Shown: positions 45,288 to 54,958, counted from the stretch's first letter. The stretch is 64,000 bases of DNA from Nitrospirota bacterium (GCA_021820445.1 JAKADN010000001.1:62001-126000), one strand, 5' to 3'. A program made the numbers and translations. Notes: generated by a model not told the origin, from the letters alone.

Positions 45288-46139
45288 ATGTCCCTTATTA
45301 ATTCTGTCGGATCGTCCTTCATACTCTACAACACCGTGATCGTCCTTTATCTTGCCGGAACCGTCGCTTACTTCCTTTTCCTGATCTCCCACCGGAAAGA
45401 GGTGGGTAAGATTGCGTCCACCGTGACGTTCTCGGGCTGGATCGTCAACACGGCCGCCCTTGTGGGACGCGGAGTTGCGGACCACCACGCTCCCTGGTCC
45501 AATCTCTACGAAACCCTGTTCCTGTTCTCATGGGCTTCTGTTCTCGGCTACATGGTCATGGAGTTCAAATACAAGGTTCGCGTTGCGGGAGCTTTTGTCC
45601 TGACACTCGTCATGTTTGCGGTGGGAGCTGCACGCATGCTCCCTTACCGTTATCAGATGGTCGAGCCCCTTAATCCCGCCCTCAATTCCTACTGGCTCAA
45701 AATTCATGTTTTCACGATGTTTCTTTCCTATGCCGCCTTTGGAATTTCGGCTGCGCTTGCGGGAATCTATCTCGCCAAGCGTCGCGCCGAAAAAAAAGGG
45801 TCTGTGGGCTGGATCCTTCAAGAATTTCCTTCTGCGGAGGACCTGGACGACCTGACCTACAAATCCGTTCTCGTCGGCTTCCCCCTTCTGACGCTCGGTG
45901 TCATCTTTGGGGCAATGTGGGCCTATGAGGCCTGGGGAGGCTACTGGTCCTGGGATCCCAAGGAGACGTGGTCCCTGATCACCTGGTTCGTTTATGCAGC
46001 CTACCTGCACGCCCGCATGACTCGAGGGCTTCGGGGTGCTCCGAGTGCCTACTTTTCGATACTCGGATTTGTCGCGGTCATCTTTTTGTATTGGGGCGTC
46101 AGCTTTATCATCCCGGGTCTCCATGCCTACGCGGCTTAA
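45288..46139 (+). CDS. ccsA: Cytochrome c biogenesis protein CcsA (ResC)
   Basis: The haem-handling partner of ResB. 283 residues with about eight helices. The WWD haem-binding motif is plain: WAYEAWGGYWSWDPKETWSLITWFVYAAYLHAR. Flanking His residues (KIHVFTMFLSYAAF and ADHHAPWSNLYETLFLFSW) serve as haem ligands in the family. ATG 45288, with AAGGAGA upstream, is preferred to GTG 45285. Confidence 0.95.
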   Translation: MSLINSVGSSFILYNTVIVLYLAGTVAYFLFLISHRKEVGKIASTVTFSGWIVNTAALVGRGVADHHAPWSNLYETLFLFSWASVLGYMVMEFKYKVRVAGAFVLTLVMFAVGAARMLPYRYQMVEPLNPALNSYWLKIHVFTMFLSYAAFGISAALAGIYLAKRRAEKKGSVGWILQEFPSAEDLDDLTYKSVLVGFPLLTLGVIFGAMWAYEAWGGYWSWDPKETWSLITWFVYAAYLHARMTRGLRGAPSAYFSILGFVAVIFLYWGVSFIIPGLHAYAA

Positions 46140-46157
46140 GGAGGCGGGAGGAACAAA

Positions 46158-46757
46158 ATGAAGGGCGGAATGAAGGAAAAGTGGCCTTACATTGTGGCAG
46201 CCGCTGTCGTCGTGCTCGTTATCGGCTATGTCGTCAAGACGGCGAACATCACTCCGGTTTCAGTTGGGATGGTCGCTCCCGACTTCACCCTCTCCACCGT
46301 CGATGGAAAAACCGTTCATCTGTCGGATCTCAGGGGGAAGGTCGTGATGCTCAACTTTTGGGCGACCTGGTGCAAACCGTGCCGTCAGGAAATGCCCTCC
46401 ATGGAAGAAATGTATCATGGATTCAAGAATCTGGCGGGGGAGCGGTTCGAGTTGATCGCGGTCAATGAGAACAACGTATTCTATCAGGGCAAGATCAGGC
46501 CGTTCCTCACCAAGTACGGAATCGACTTTCCTGTTCCGGTGGACCCTCTGGGGAAGCTGGATCATCTCTACAAGATCACGGGGGTTCCCGAAACATTCAT
46601 CATCGATCAGAAAGGGGTCGTGGCGGAGCATGTGATCGGTCCGCGCGACTGGAGAATGAAGGACAGTCTGGTGACCGTACACAGTCTTCTCGATCATGGA
46701 CCCAGCACTCCGGCAGCCTATCTTGCCGCCAAGAAGGATGCCGCATCAGGCTATTGA
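46158..46757 (+). CDS. TlpA/ResA-like membrane-anchored thiol-disulfide oxidoreductase
   Basis: 199 residues: N-terminal signal-anchor (WPYIVAAAVVVLVIGYVV), then PDFTLSTVDGKTVHLSDLRGKVVMLNFWATWCKPCRQEMPSMEEMY with the redox CxxC (WCKPC), and the cis-Pro region TGVPETFIID. ResA/CcmG-type proteins reduce apocytochrome c cysteines before haem attachment. Position after ccsA and before ccdA supports this role. Confidence 0.92.
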   Translation: MKGGMKEKWPYIVAAAVVVLVIGYVVKTANITPVSVGMVAPDFTLSTVDGKTVHLSDLRGKVVMLNFWATWCKPCRQEMPSMEEMYHGFKNLAGERFELIAVNENNVFYQGKIRPFLTKYGIDFPVPVDPLGKLDHLYKITGVPETFIIDQKGVVAEHVIGPRDWRMKDSLVTVHSLLDHGPSTPAAYLAAKKDAASGY

Positions 46758-46767
46758 CAGGGTTCCA

Positions 46768-47355
46768 ATGAGAAGGTTCGCCGTGACGGGGAGACTGGTT
46801 TCGGGCCCCTCCCAGTATGCGCTGGTTCTCGTTATCTTGGGCGTTCTTTTTTTTATCTGGGAATCGGGCGTCGGAATGCCATCGGCATCCGCAGCCGGGT
46901 TGGACAGTGGTTTCTCCCGACCTCCGGCCCTTCCCTCGATTGTCCTCAGAGATCTCAGGGGGCAACGGTTCAACACAGCGAATCTATCGGGCCAGCCGCT
47001 CCTGATTTTGAACTTCCTGGCTCCATGGTGCGCCCCCTGCCTGCGGGAAATCCCGTCCCTTTCGAGACTGGCCCGGTCTTCGGGGGGATTGATCCGGATT
47101 CAGGGAGTTTTGGAAGGGCCGGTCGGACCGGAATCCTTGAAAAAGTTTCTCGGGAAGGGGCATTTCCCCTTCTCAATCCTTTTGGATCCCTCGATGGCCT
47201 TTTCCCGGGCGATGGGTGTGCGCGGCCTTCCGACGACCTTTGTCGTCGACTCCGGAGGGCGCATCGTGAGCCGCGTCACCGGAGCGGTCGACTGGAATGA
47301 CCCGCGCGTTCGACGCTACCTGAGGAGTTTTATTTCATCAAAGGCGGGTTTCTGA
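46768..47355 (+). CDS. Second TlpA-family thiol-disulfide oxidoreductase
   Basis: 195 residues. A signal-anchor (YALVLVILGVLFFIWESG) is followed by LRDLRGQRFNTANLSGQPLLILNFLAPWCAPCLREIPSLSRLA (CxxC) and VRGLPTTFVVDSGGRI (cis-Pro). It is clearly paralogous to the preceding gene but divergent, so the two may act on different substrates or steps. ATG 46768 chosen; the track start at 46696 lies inside its neighbour. Its stop abuts the ccdA start. Confidence 0.9.
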   Translation: MRRFAVTGRLVSGPSQYALVLVILGVLFFIWESGVGMPSASAAGLDSGFSRPPALPSIVLRDLRGQRFNTANLSGQPLLILNFLAPWCAPCLREIPSLSRLARSSGGLIRIQGVLEGPVGPESLKKFLGKGHFPFSILLDPSMAFSRAMGVRGLPTTFVVDSGGRIVSRVTGAVDWNDPRVRRYLRSFISSKAGF

Positions 47356-48104
47356 TGTCGCATCAGCCGATTTCCTGGACTCTGGCATTCCTGGCAGGCC
47401 TTGTCTCCTTTGTCTCTCCATGCGTTCTTCCAATCGTTCCATCCTACGTCTCCTATATTACGGGGCTTTCCTTCGAAGAGCTGACGGGACGCTCTCAAAC
47501 ATTGTCTCGACAGGTGATCGTCCGTGAATCCCTTTTTCATGCGCTGATTTTCAGCCTTGGCTTTTCGACGCTCTTCATCGGGTTTGGGGCTTCGGCCTCT
47601 TTCCTGGGAGAACTGCTGCTGACCTATCAGGACGTCATTCGCAAACTCGGGGCGATCCTGATCATCCTCTTTGGCCTGTTCATCGCCGGCTGGCTCAGAA
47701 TTCCCTTTCTGAACAAGGAGCTTCATCTTCCCTTTCGAGGGAAGAAGGCCACTCTCTCCGGATCGTTTTTGGTCGGATTTGGGTTCGCCGCGGGATGGAC
47801 CCCCTGTGTCGGGCCGATTCTCGGAGCGATCCTCTTTTATGCGGGGACCCAGGGGACGGTGATGAAAGGGGTCGTCCTTCTCTCTTTCTATTCCCTGGGA
47901 TTGGCCATTCCCTTCATTCTTGCCTCTGTCCTTTTCAACCTTTTCCTGGGGAGTATGCGCTCCCTCCGGCAATGGATGCCCTGGATCACCCGGTTTTCAG
48001 GAGGGTTCCTGGTCGTCATGGGGGCTCTGATCTTTACGAACGCCTTCACCATTATTTCTGCCTTTCTCACCCAGCATCATATCGGCTGGACCCCCAACCT
48101 CTGA
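47355..48104 (+). CDS. ccdA: Cytochrome c biogenesis protein CcdA
   Basis: Carries reducing equivalents from cytoplasmic thioredoxin across the inner membrane to the TlpA-like proteins. 249 residues, about six helices, with the paired redox cysteines in FVSPCVLPIVPSYVSYITG and AGWTPCVGPILG, the CcdA signature (PCxxP). The ATG overlaps the previous stop by one base. Completes the System II reductive branch in this cluster. Confidence 0.95.
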   Translation: MSHQPISWTLAFLAGLVSFVSPCVLPIVPSYVSYITGLSFEELTGRSQTLSRQVIVRESLFHALIFSLGFSTLFIGFGASASFLGELLLTYQDVIRKLGAILIILFGLFIAGWLRIPFLNKELHLPFRGKKATLSGSFLVGFGFAAGWTPCVGPILGAILFYAGTQGTVMKGVVLLSFYSLGLAIPFILASVLFNLFLGSMRSLRQWMPWITRFSGGFLVVMGALIFTNAFTIISAFLTQHHIGWTPNL

Positions 48105-48117
48105 CTCAGGATCTTCG

Positions 48118-49362
48118 ATGACCCAAACAACCAATCCCTCGGACCAGAAGGACTCCCGGCCACTTGAGGTAGAGGTTCTGGTCGTGGGACTGGGCCCTGC
48201 TGGAAGCACGGCGCTCCGGACCTTGGTCGATGGCGGGGTCTCTGCCCTGGGAGTTGACAGGGCTGAATTTCCTCGGGAAAAGCCCTGTGGAGGGGGAGTC
48301 TCCGCCCGTACATTGCCGTATCTTCCCCCGAAACTTCTGGATGAGCTTCCCTACCAGACGACACAGGGGATCCGGCTTACCCTTCGGGGCACCCGGGAGC
48401 AATGCCAGGATTTCGGACGGCCGATCGCCTATCAGGTCCGGCGCGACCAGTTCGACCTTGCTCTCCTCGACAGGGCCCGCGCGTCCGGTGCCCGTATCAT
48501 GACCGGAGTCCGGAGCATCCAGCTGTCTCGCAAAGGGAATCGCTTCGAGGCGAAGATGGGGGAGAAGACCGTTCTGGCCAGGGCTGTCATGGCGGCGGAC
48601 GGAGCGACAAGCAAGGTTCTCCGGGATCTTGATCCCTCCTCCATGACGGAGACGAGGGACAATCCCCTTCTTCGACCCTGGACTTCCGCCGAGGGATGGG
48701 CCTCTCTCCGGGATCCTATCGACACGCGATATGTGGCCATCGACCTCGGACTTGTCGCGGGAGGGTATGCTTGGTCCTTTCCAAAAAAGGATTCTCTTTC
48801 TGGACTCGGAGTGGCCGGATTCCTCAAGCCTCTCGTCGATCCACGATCCGTGTTTGCAAGATATCTGGAATCGAGCCAGGCAAACCTTGATGGGGGAGGC
48901 GTCTTCACATGGCCCCTTCCGAACTTTCGTTCGGCCCGCCATGGCCGGGTTCCCGGACTTTTTCTCGTAGGAGACGCGGGCGGAATCGTCGATCCTTTCC
49001 TGGGAGAGGGAATTTATTATGCGGTTCTTTCAGGGACCAAGGCCGCGGAATCTTACATCCGGAGCCGGATCTCACCGGAGGCCGGCCCGGACCTCCCTGA
49101 ACGCTCAACTCATGATTATGTCAACTGGCTAAACAAGGAAATTTGGCCCGATTTCCGTCAGGGATCCCGGCTTGCCAAAACGATTTACCGGTTTCCAGGC
49201 TTCTTTTTTTCCTTGACGGGCAGATATCCCAAGCTTCTGGAGCTGTACGCCTCGATTCTGACGGGGGACAGGGACTATCGCTCTTTTTCCAGGGAAATCA
49301 TTGTCCGGGCCGTTAAGACACTCCTTCCGATACGGCGCCCCGCAGCCGGCCGCTTCCTGTGA
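48118..49362 (+). CDS. FAD-dependent oxidoreductase, geranylgeranyl-reductase family
   Basis: 414 residues. N-terminal dinucleotide site VEVLVVGLGPAGSTALRTLVDGG, the family motif EFPREKPCGGGVSARTL (PxxKxCGGG), YQVRRDQFDLALLDRA, VMAADGATSKV and FLVGDAGGIVDPFLGEGIYYAVLSGTKAA (second FAD motif). GGR-type enzymes saturate isoprenoid chains of lipids, quinones or chlorophyll. Here the substrate may be a quinone or lipid; this is inferred. Soluble or peripheral. Confidence 0.85.
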   Translation: MTQTTNPSDQKDSRPLEVEVLVVGLGPAGSTALRTLVDGGVSALGVDRAEFPREKPCGGGVSARTLPYLPPKLLDELPYQTTQGIRLTLRGTREQCQDFGRPIAYQVRRDQFDLALLDRARASGARIMTGVRSIQLSRKGNRFEAKMGEKTVLARAVMAADGATSKVLRDLDPSSMTETRDNPLLRPWTSAEGWASLRDPIDTRYVAIDLGLVAGGYAWSFPKKDSLSGLGVAGFLKPLVDPRSVFARYLESSQANLDGGGVFTWPLPNFRSARHGRVPGLFLVGDAGGIVDPFLGEGIYYAVLSGTKAAESYIRSRISPEAGPDLPERSTHDYVNWLNKEIWPDFRQGSRLAKTIYRFPGFFFSLTGRYPKLLELYASILTGDRDYRSFSREIIVRAVKTLLPIRRPAAGRFL

Positions 49363-50648
49363 TCCGCAGGGCTCCTGTGCTCAACCGTCTTGTCTCGGGA
49401 AGCCGCTCCCTGGCGACTCGCTCGGGTTCTGACGGAAAGATCCGGCTGGATCGTTCCTGGGCTTTTTACGGAGTCTACCTCTTCTCTGCAGCAGGATTTT
49501 CAGGGGGAGTTCCGGCCGGGGGGCTCTACGGGGCGGTCGTCCTGGGCCTCTCGACCGTATTTATGGCCCTTCTGGTGACCCTTCTTCATGAACTGGGCCA
49601 CCGAATGACGGCCCGGATTCTCCGTGTCCCCTACGATGGAAGCCGGCTTTCTTTCTGGGGAGGCTTTCCGGAGCACCGTGTCGATTTCGGGCCGCCAGGT
49701 CCGGCAGAGATCGCTGTCCGAGCCGCGGGGCCGGTCGTCAATCTTCTTCTATGGCAAATGTCCCTCTCGGTTCTGGCCTTCGCTGGAGGCGACTGGGCCT
49801 TTTTCTTTCCGCAGATCGCCTATCTTCTCCGGATATTCGCGAATCTGAACCTTCTCGTCGCCCTTCTGAACCTCTTCCCGGGCTTTCCTTTCGACGCGGG
49901 CGTCTTGATTGGGCTGGTTTTTTCCCAGGCGACGGGAAAAGATCGTCCTGGAATGGGGAGCCTTCCGGAAAAACTGGGATGGGCCGGCGGATTCATCCTC
50001 TCTCTGGCGGGACTTCTCCTGGTCGCCAGGGGGCTGCTGATTTCCGGATTCGGGGGACTGATTCTCGGGTATCTCGTGCTGAATATCCTCATGGACTTTC
50101 GGGAGAGGAACAGGATCGCCCAGATTCTGGAAGAGGAAGGCATTGAACGGTGGCTCCTTCCCGTACCCGCTCTCGTAAGACCGGAAATGTGGGTGCAGGA
50201 AGTGATCCTGGGCCCTTTCCTCCAGGGAGTCGAAGGTTGGGTCCCCGTCGTCTCGTCCGGGGAGGGGCGCTATCTGGGGGAGTTATCCTGGGAAATCCTG
50301 AGGACGCGGTCCTTTTCCCAGTGGGACGGTGTCCGGGTCTCTGATCTTCCCGGGATCGTTCCGGGCCCTGTCATCATTCAGGACGATTCCCCAAGCCGCA
50401 TTCTCGATCTCCTCGGCCGCCGCCCGGAGGGGCTCCCCGTCCTTCGAGAGGGACGTGTGTCGGGATGGATGAAGAGGGAACCCCTGGCCCGCTCAGCGAT
50501 GATCGAGGCCTATCTCGACCGGATTCCGATCCCTAAGTCAGGTCGAACGGATCGATCTGCCATTCCACCAGAATTTTCTTCCCCGGCCGGTAGTGTTCCC
50601 GGATCCGGGAAAGACGGTCATGGATCTCCCGGACCGTCGGAGCCTTGA
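49359..50648 (+). CDS. Site-2 protease family metalloprotease with C-terminal CBS-like region
   Basis: 429 residues, GTG start overlapping the previous stop (GTGA). Membrane core: LLVTLLHELGHRMTARIL (HExxH zinc motif), FPEHRVDFGPPGPAEIAVRAAGPVVNLLLW, and NLFPGFPFDAGVLIGLV (the NxxPxxPxDxG motif supplying the third ligand). The C-terminal part (residues about 260-390) looks like a pair of CBS-type modules (VPVVSSGEGRYLGELSWE, LPVLREGRVSGWMKRE). Rv2869c/YwhC-type S2P with CBS domains are known. The last 38 residues are encoded antisense to the 3' end of priA. Confidence 0.85.
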   Translation: MIRRAPVLNRLVSGSRSLATRSGSDGKIRLDRSWAFYGVYLFSAAGFSGGVPAGGLYGAVVLGLSTVFMALLVTLLHELGHRMTARILRVPYDGSRLSFWGGFPEHRVDFGPPGPAEIAVRAAGPVVNLLLWQMSLSVLAFAGGDWAFFFPQIAYLLRIFANLNLLVALLNLFPGFPFDAGVLIGLVFSQATGKDRPGMGSLPEKLGWAGGFILSLAGLLLVARGLLISGFGGLILGYLVLNILMDFRERNRIAQILEEEGIERWLLPVPALVRPEMWVQEVILGPFLQGVEGWVPVVSSGEGRYLGELSWEILRTRSFSQWDGVRVSDLPGIVPGPVIIQDDSPSRILDLLGRRPEGLPVLREGRVSGWMKREPLARSAMIEAYLDRIPIPKSGRTDRSAIPPEFSSPAGSVPGSGKDGHGSPGPSEP

Positions 50649-52536
50649 TCAGGATCTGTGCCCGATAACGATTTTTGAGACGGGCGGGAAGGGCGGGAAT
50701 CGGACCGAAGATCCCGTTTCCGGGAAGGGAAGGCCCGAAGGGAGAAGGTTCGGCCAGAACCTCCTGGATGATCTCCTCCGTGGCCGACGAGAGGATGACC
50801 GAGGCGACACGGCAAAAGGGAGGATAGCCCAGAAGCCGCCGCTCTTCGAGAAGGCTGGCGTGAAATGAGCGGATATCGTAGCCTTTGGCCCAGCCAAAAA
50901 TCGGATTCTCCGGCTCCCGTGTCACGATAATGACGCGTCCACCCTCCCGGTGGCGTCCAACGCGTCCCGCCAACTGAATCCATAGGCCGAAGGCCCGCTC
51001 GCTCGCCCGATAATCGGGGAAGGCCAGCATGCCATCCGCCTCCAGAACAACTCCCAGCGTGACGCCCGGGATATCGTGGCCTTTGGCGACCACCTGGGTT
51101 CCGATAAGAATCTCTCCCTCTCCTTTCCGGAACCTTTCGATTTTATTCCAGCCCTCCTCCTTCTGGTCCTGATCCAGCCGGACGACCCGGGCCTCCGGAT
51201 AAAGAGCCCGAAGGTCCTCTTCGAGCTTCTGGGTGGCGACTCCGCGAAGGTCCAGGTTGCGTCCCCGGCAGGCCGGACACAAAGTGGGAACGGCGAAGGA
51301 GGCCGCGCAGAAGTGGCAGATCATCCGGCGTTCGGGAACCTTGTGAAGAACGAGCCGGACGGAGCAGGAGGGACAGGAGACGTGGGCGTGGCAATCCCGG
51401 CAGAGGAGCGTGGGGACGTATCCCCGGCGGTTCAGCAGGATGACCGCCTGTTCCCCCCGGGAAAGCGTTCTTTCAAGGGCCTGGCGCACTTCGGAAGGGA
51501 GGGAAGTGGCGTCTCCCGAAGGGAGGACGAGGTCGATGGGTGGGAGGGAGAATCCCCCGATCCGGTGTGGGAGACGGATCGGGTGATATCGTCCCGAGGA
51601 GCTCTGGAACAGGGAGTCGGAAAGGGGGGTCGCAGATCCGAGAACGATCGGAATCCCCGCCTCCTGGGCCCGCTTGATGGCCAGGTTCCTCGCGTTGAAG
51701 GAGAGGCCTTCGTAGGCTTGGTAGGAGGGGTCGTGCTCTTCGTCCACGATGACCAGGCCCAGATTCGGAAGGGGGGCGAAAAGGGCGGACCGGGGTCCCA
51801 CGACGATCCGGGTTCTTCCCGAAAGAATGCGGGCCCATCCCCGTGCACGGGTGGCCGGAGTCTGGCGGCTATGGACCGGGACGGTCTCCGGTGAGACCTG
51901 CTCCATGGAGCCCTGCAGGGGACCCACGAGGCCGATTTCGGGGGTCAGGACAAGGACGGTCCCTCCTTCGGAAAGGACTTTGCCGGCCATCTCCTGGTAG
52001 AGGCGTGTCTTGCCCGATCCTGTGATTCCTTCGAGAAGAAAGGGGACAAAGCCTCCGGAAGCGCGTCGACCCTCCCATTCTGCAAAGGCCCGGTCCTGGT
52101 CGGGAGTCAGGGGCGACAGAGGGGCAAGAGGGGAAGGAGCCACTTCGTCCTTTGGCTCCATCAACTCCTTCCAGAAACGGGCTACCAGGGATCGTGGAGC
52201 CGAGAGCGACGGGGGAAGGGCGAAACGGACCAGAGAGCCAAGGGGAATCCGGTAATACCAGGATCCGAACTCGAGAAGCGGAAAAAGGGACTCCGGGAGA
52301 ATGGGTTGAGGATCGGGAAAATCGGCGATCTCCCGTGTTTCTCCGGTCCAGGGGGGGACCGATGCGGGCCAGACGATCCCGGTGACCAGACGACGTCCGA
52401 GGGGTACGATCACCCTTGTCCCGGCAAGGGGGAGGACGCGGCCTTCCGGAAGGCGGTATGTCAGGAAAGGGGATTCGAGGGGCTCGAGGGGCAGAACATT
52501 GACCTGACGGTCAGAGGGGCTTGATGTCGGGGGCAT
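50533..52536 (-). CDS. priA: Primosomal replication helicase PriA
   Basis: Restarts stalled replication forks. 667 residues: N-terminal DNA-binding domain, Walker A LLEGITGSGKTRLYQEM, DEEH box VIVDEEHDPSYQ, ARNLAIKRAQ, GSATPLSD, LLNRRGY, zinc-binding cysteines CRDCHAHVSCPSCSVRL ... CHFCAASFAVPTLCPACRG, and GTQVVAKGHDIPGVTL. The ATG overlaps the nrdR stop by 26 bases. The 3' end overlaps a convergent protease gene by 116 bases. Confidence 0.96.
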   Translation of the reverse strand: MPPTSSPSDRQVNVLPLEPLESPFLTYRLPEGRVLPLAGTRVIVPLGRRLVTGIVWPASVPPWTGETREIADFPDPQPILPESLFPLLEFGSWYYRIPLGSLVRFALPPSLSAPRSLVARFWKELMEPKDEVAPSPLAPLSPLTPDQDRAFAEWEGRRASGGFVPFLLEGITGSGKTRLYQEMAGKVLSEGGTVLVLTPEIGLVGPLQGSMEQVSPETVPVHSRQTPATRARGWARILSGRTRIVVGPRSALFAPLPNLGLVIVDEEHDPSYQAYEGLSFNARNLAIKRAQEAGIPIVLGSATPLSDSLFQSSSGRYHPIRLPHRIGGFSLPPIDLVLPSGDATSLPSEVRQALERTLSRGEQAVILLNRRGYVPTLLCRDCHAHVSCPSCSVRLVLHKVPERRMICHFCAASFAVPTLCPACRGRNLDLRGVATQKLEEDLRALYPEARVVRLDQDQKEEGWNKIERFRKGEGEILIGTQVVAKGHDIPGVTLGVVLEADGMLAFPDYRASERAFGLWIQLAGRVGRHREGGRVIIVTREPENPIFGWAKGYDIRSFHASLLEERRLLGYPPFCRVASVILSSATEEIIQEVLAEPSPFGPSLPGNGIFGPIPALPARLKNRYRAQILIKAPTVREIHDRLSRIREHYRPGKKILVEWQIDPFDLT

Positions 52537-52981
52537 GTTTCAGTCGGGAAATTTCGAGGGCAAACTCTTCCGGATCCCTGAAGTTCTTATAGACGGAAGC
52601 GAACCGGACATAGGCCACATGATCGATCCGGGAGAGATGGTCCATGACGAGTTCGCCGATCCTCTGGGAGGAAATCTCGGTCGAGGGAATTTCCGAGAGG
52701 GTCCGCTCGATGGTCCGGACGAGCTCCTCGATCGTTCCCGTCGGGACAGGCCTCTTCTGGAAGGCCCTCTGAAGCCCTTCCAGGAGCTTGTTCCGGTCGT
52801 AGGGCTCCCGCCTTCCGTCCTTCTTGACCACCATCGGCGCCGATTCCTGCACCCATTCGTAGGTGGTGAAACGATTCCGGCAGGAGGGGCATTCACGCCG
52901 ACGGCGGATGCCCCGTCCGTCGGCGGTCAGCCGTGAGTCGATCACCTTCGAGTCGGAGGTGCGGCAGAAGGGACAGTTCAT
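52511..52981 (-). CDS. nrdR: Transcriptional repressor NrdR
   Basis: Represses ribonucleotide reductase genes when dATP is bound. 156 residues. N-terminal zinc ribbon [17 protein letters not shown]...[17 protein letters not shown], then an ATP-cone ([61 protein letters not shown]). The start is placed at ATG 52981; the 200-residue track ORF adds an unconserved leader overlapping glyA. Confidence 0.96.
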   Translation of the reverse strand: MNCPFCRTSDSKVIDSRLTADGRGIRRRRECPSCRNRFTTYEWVQESAPMVVKKDGRREPYDRNKLLEGLQRAFQKRPVPTGTIEELVRTIERTLSEIPSTEISSQRIGELVMDHLSRIDHVAYVRFASVYKNFRDPEEFALEISRLKHAPDIKPL

Positions 52982-54246
52982 GTACGGGAGGAAGAAGGAC
53001 TCTTCCGGATTTCTCCATAGATGGGAAAGCGCGAAAGAAGGTCGCCTACCTCTCCGGAAATGCGCCGAAGGACCTCTTCCTTGCCCCGGCTTTCGAGGGC
53101 CTGGCGGATCCATCCCCCGATCAGGAGCATTTCCTCGGGGCCCAGTCCGCGTGTTGTCGCCGCGGGAGTTCCGATGCGGATGCCGCTGGTGATCGTCGGG
53201 GGCTTGTCGTCGAAGGGAACCGCGTTCTTGTTCACGAAAATGCCGGCCTGGGACAGATAGTGTTCGGCGTCTTTTCCCGTCAGCCCCTGGGGTCTCAGGT
53301 CGATCAGGAGAAGGTGGTTGTCCGTCCCTCCGGTGAGCAGGCTGTAGCCGGCCTCCGACAGGGAGCGGGCGAGGACCCGGCAGTTTTCCAGAACCCGGCC
53401 CATGTAGTCCCGGAAGGAGGGGGCCAGGGCTTCGTTCAGCATCACCGCTTTGCCGGCCACGACATGCATCAGGGGTCCTCCCTGCATCATCGGAAAAACC
53501 GCCTTGTCGAGAGCCTTGGCCATGGGCTCGCGGGAGAAGGCCATGCCCCCGCGAGGGCCGCGGAGGGTTTTGTGCGTGGAGGTTGTGACGAAGTCGGCCA
53601 CGGGAAAGGGGGAAGGATGCAGGCCCGCGGCGACGAGGCCGGCGATGTGGGCCATATCCACGAGCAGGGTCGCCCCCACTTCGTCGGCGATCGCCCGGAA
53701 GGGGGCGAAGTCGATGGTCCGGGGATAGGAGCTCGCCCCGGCGATGATGATGCGCGGCCGGTGCTCCCGGGCCTGGGCCCGGAGCCCGTCGTAGTCGATC
53801 AGTCCGGTTTTCGGGTCGACCCCGTAGAAGACCGACTTGTAGTAGTGGCCTGAAAAGGAGACCTGGGAGCCGTGGGTCAGATGGCCGCCGTGGGCGAGGT
53901 TCATTCCGAGGATGGTGTCCCCGGGCTTGATCGCCGCAAGATAGACGGCCATGTTGGCCTGGGATCCGGAGTGGGGCTGGACATTCACGTGCTCCGCCCC
54001 GAAGAGGGTTCTGGCGCGGGAGATGGCCAGCTCCTCGACCTGGTCGACCGCCTCGCAGCCGGCGTAGTATCTTCGTCCGGGATAGCCTTCGGCATACTTG
54101 TTGGTCATGACCGAGCCGACCGCCTCGAGGATGGAGGGGCTGACATAGTTCTCGGAGGCGATCAGGATCAAGCGATCCTGTTCCCGCTTCACTTCGTTCA
54201 TGATCGCCTGATAGGTTTCGGGGTCTTTCTGTTCAAGCCAGAGCAT
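52978..54246 (-). CDS. glyA: Serine hydroxymethyltransferase
   Basis: PLP enzyme that makes glycine and 5,10-methylene-THF from serine. 422 residues from [103 protein letters not shown] (PLP Lys) and [15 protein letters not shown] are canonical. The ATG at 54246 matches the family start; the track's extra 15 residues are unlikely. Overlaps nrdR by 4 bases. Confidence 0.96.
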   Translation of the reverse strand: MLWLEQKDPETYQAIMNEVKREQDRLILIASENYVSPSILEAVGSVMTNKYAEGYPGRRYYAGCEAVDQVEELAISRARTLFGAEHVNVQPHSGSQANMAVYLAAIKPGDTILGMNLAHGGHLTHGSQVSFSGHYYKSVFYGVDPKTGLIDYDGLRAQAREHRPRIIIAGASSYPRTIDFAPFRAIADEVGATLLVDMAHIAGLVAAGLHPSPFPVADFVTTSTHKTLRGPRGGMAFSREPMAKALDKAVFPMMQGGPLMHVVAGKAVMLNEALAPSFRDYMGRVLENCRVLARSLSEAGYSLLTGGTDNHLLLIDLRPQGLTGKDAEHYLSQAGIFVNKNAVPFDDKPPTITSGIRIGTPAATTRGLGPEEMLLIGGWIRQALESRGKEEVLRRISGEVGDLLSRFPIYGEIRKSPSSSRT

Positions 54247-54339
54247 GGAATGTCGATCCTCTCTCGATAATGGGGCGGACAGGAGGGTCAACTCCCATCC
54301 GCCGGATGTCTGTATGCGGGGGACGGTGATTCCTGAAAA

Positions 54340-54804
54340 TCACGGACCCTCGAGGCGGGCGATCTTTTCCAGGCGACGGCCGTGACGGCCTCCCTCGAAA
54401 ACGGTCGCCAAAAAGATGTCGAACCAGGTGATGGCCTGATCGGGAGAAATCTCCCGGCCGCCCATGGCGATGATGTTGGCATTGTTGTGCTGCCGGGCGA
54501 GGCGGGCGGAGCTTTCGTTATAAAGAAGGGCGGCCCGGATCCCATGGATCTTGTTGGCGGCGATGCTCATTCCGATTCCGGTCCCGCAGACCAGAACGCC
54601 CAAGGAGGCAGGGTCGGAGACGACGGCCCTTGCCACTTTTTCAGCAAAATCGGGATAATCGACCGATTCGTCGGTGTAGGTCCCCAGATCCTCGACAACC
54701 AGCCCCCTCATCTTGGCGTGGGCGATGAGAATCTCCTTGAGTTCCCGTCCCGCATGATCTGAACCGAAGAAGATATGAGACGGTGCGGTGCTGACGTTTG
54801 GCAT
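54340..54804 (-). CDS. rpiB: Ribose-5-phosphate isomerase B
   Basis: Interconverts ribose-5-P and ribulose-5-P; pairs with rpe in the pentose phosphate network. 154 residues: FFGSDHAGRELKEIL, YTDESVDYPDFAEKVARAV, LVCGTGIGMSIAANKIHGIRAALLYN (active-site Cys), ARQHNNANIIAMGGREI. Upstream of glyA-nrdR-priA on the same strand. Confidence 0.95.
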   Translation of the reverse strand: MPNVSTAPSHIFFGSDHAGRELKEILIAHAKMRGLVVEDLGTYTDESVDYPDFAEKVARAVVSDPASLGVLVCGTGIGMSIAANKIHGIRAALLYNESSARLARQHNNANIIAMGGREISPDQAITWFDIFLATVFEGGRHGRRLEKIARLEGP

Positions 54805-54849
54805 TGAAGAGATCGTTTCGTTTGATTATTTTTGCGACAGATTTTGCCG

Positions 54850-54878
54850 GTGACAAATTTACCAGCTTATCTTAAAAT
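54850..54878 (+). promoter_or_regulatory. Predicted promoter for the FnIII-like lipoprotein gene, overlapping a minus-strand -10
   Basis: GTGACA, 17-base spacer, TAAAAT on the plus strand. At 54877-54882 the minus strand carries a perfect TATAAT, a possible -10 for rpiB with a poor -35. The two divergent promoters would overlap. Confidence 0.45.
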
Positions 54879-54958
54879 TATAGCATTGAAACGGATTGGA
54901 TGCGACCCTGACACCTCCGGGCAAGCGGGATAATTTCCGATGAAGGGATGGATAAAAG

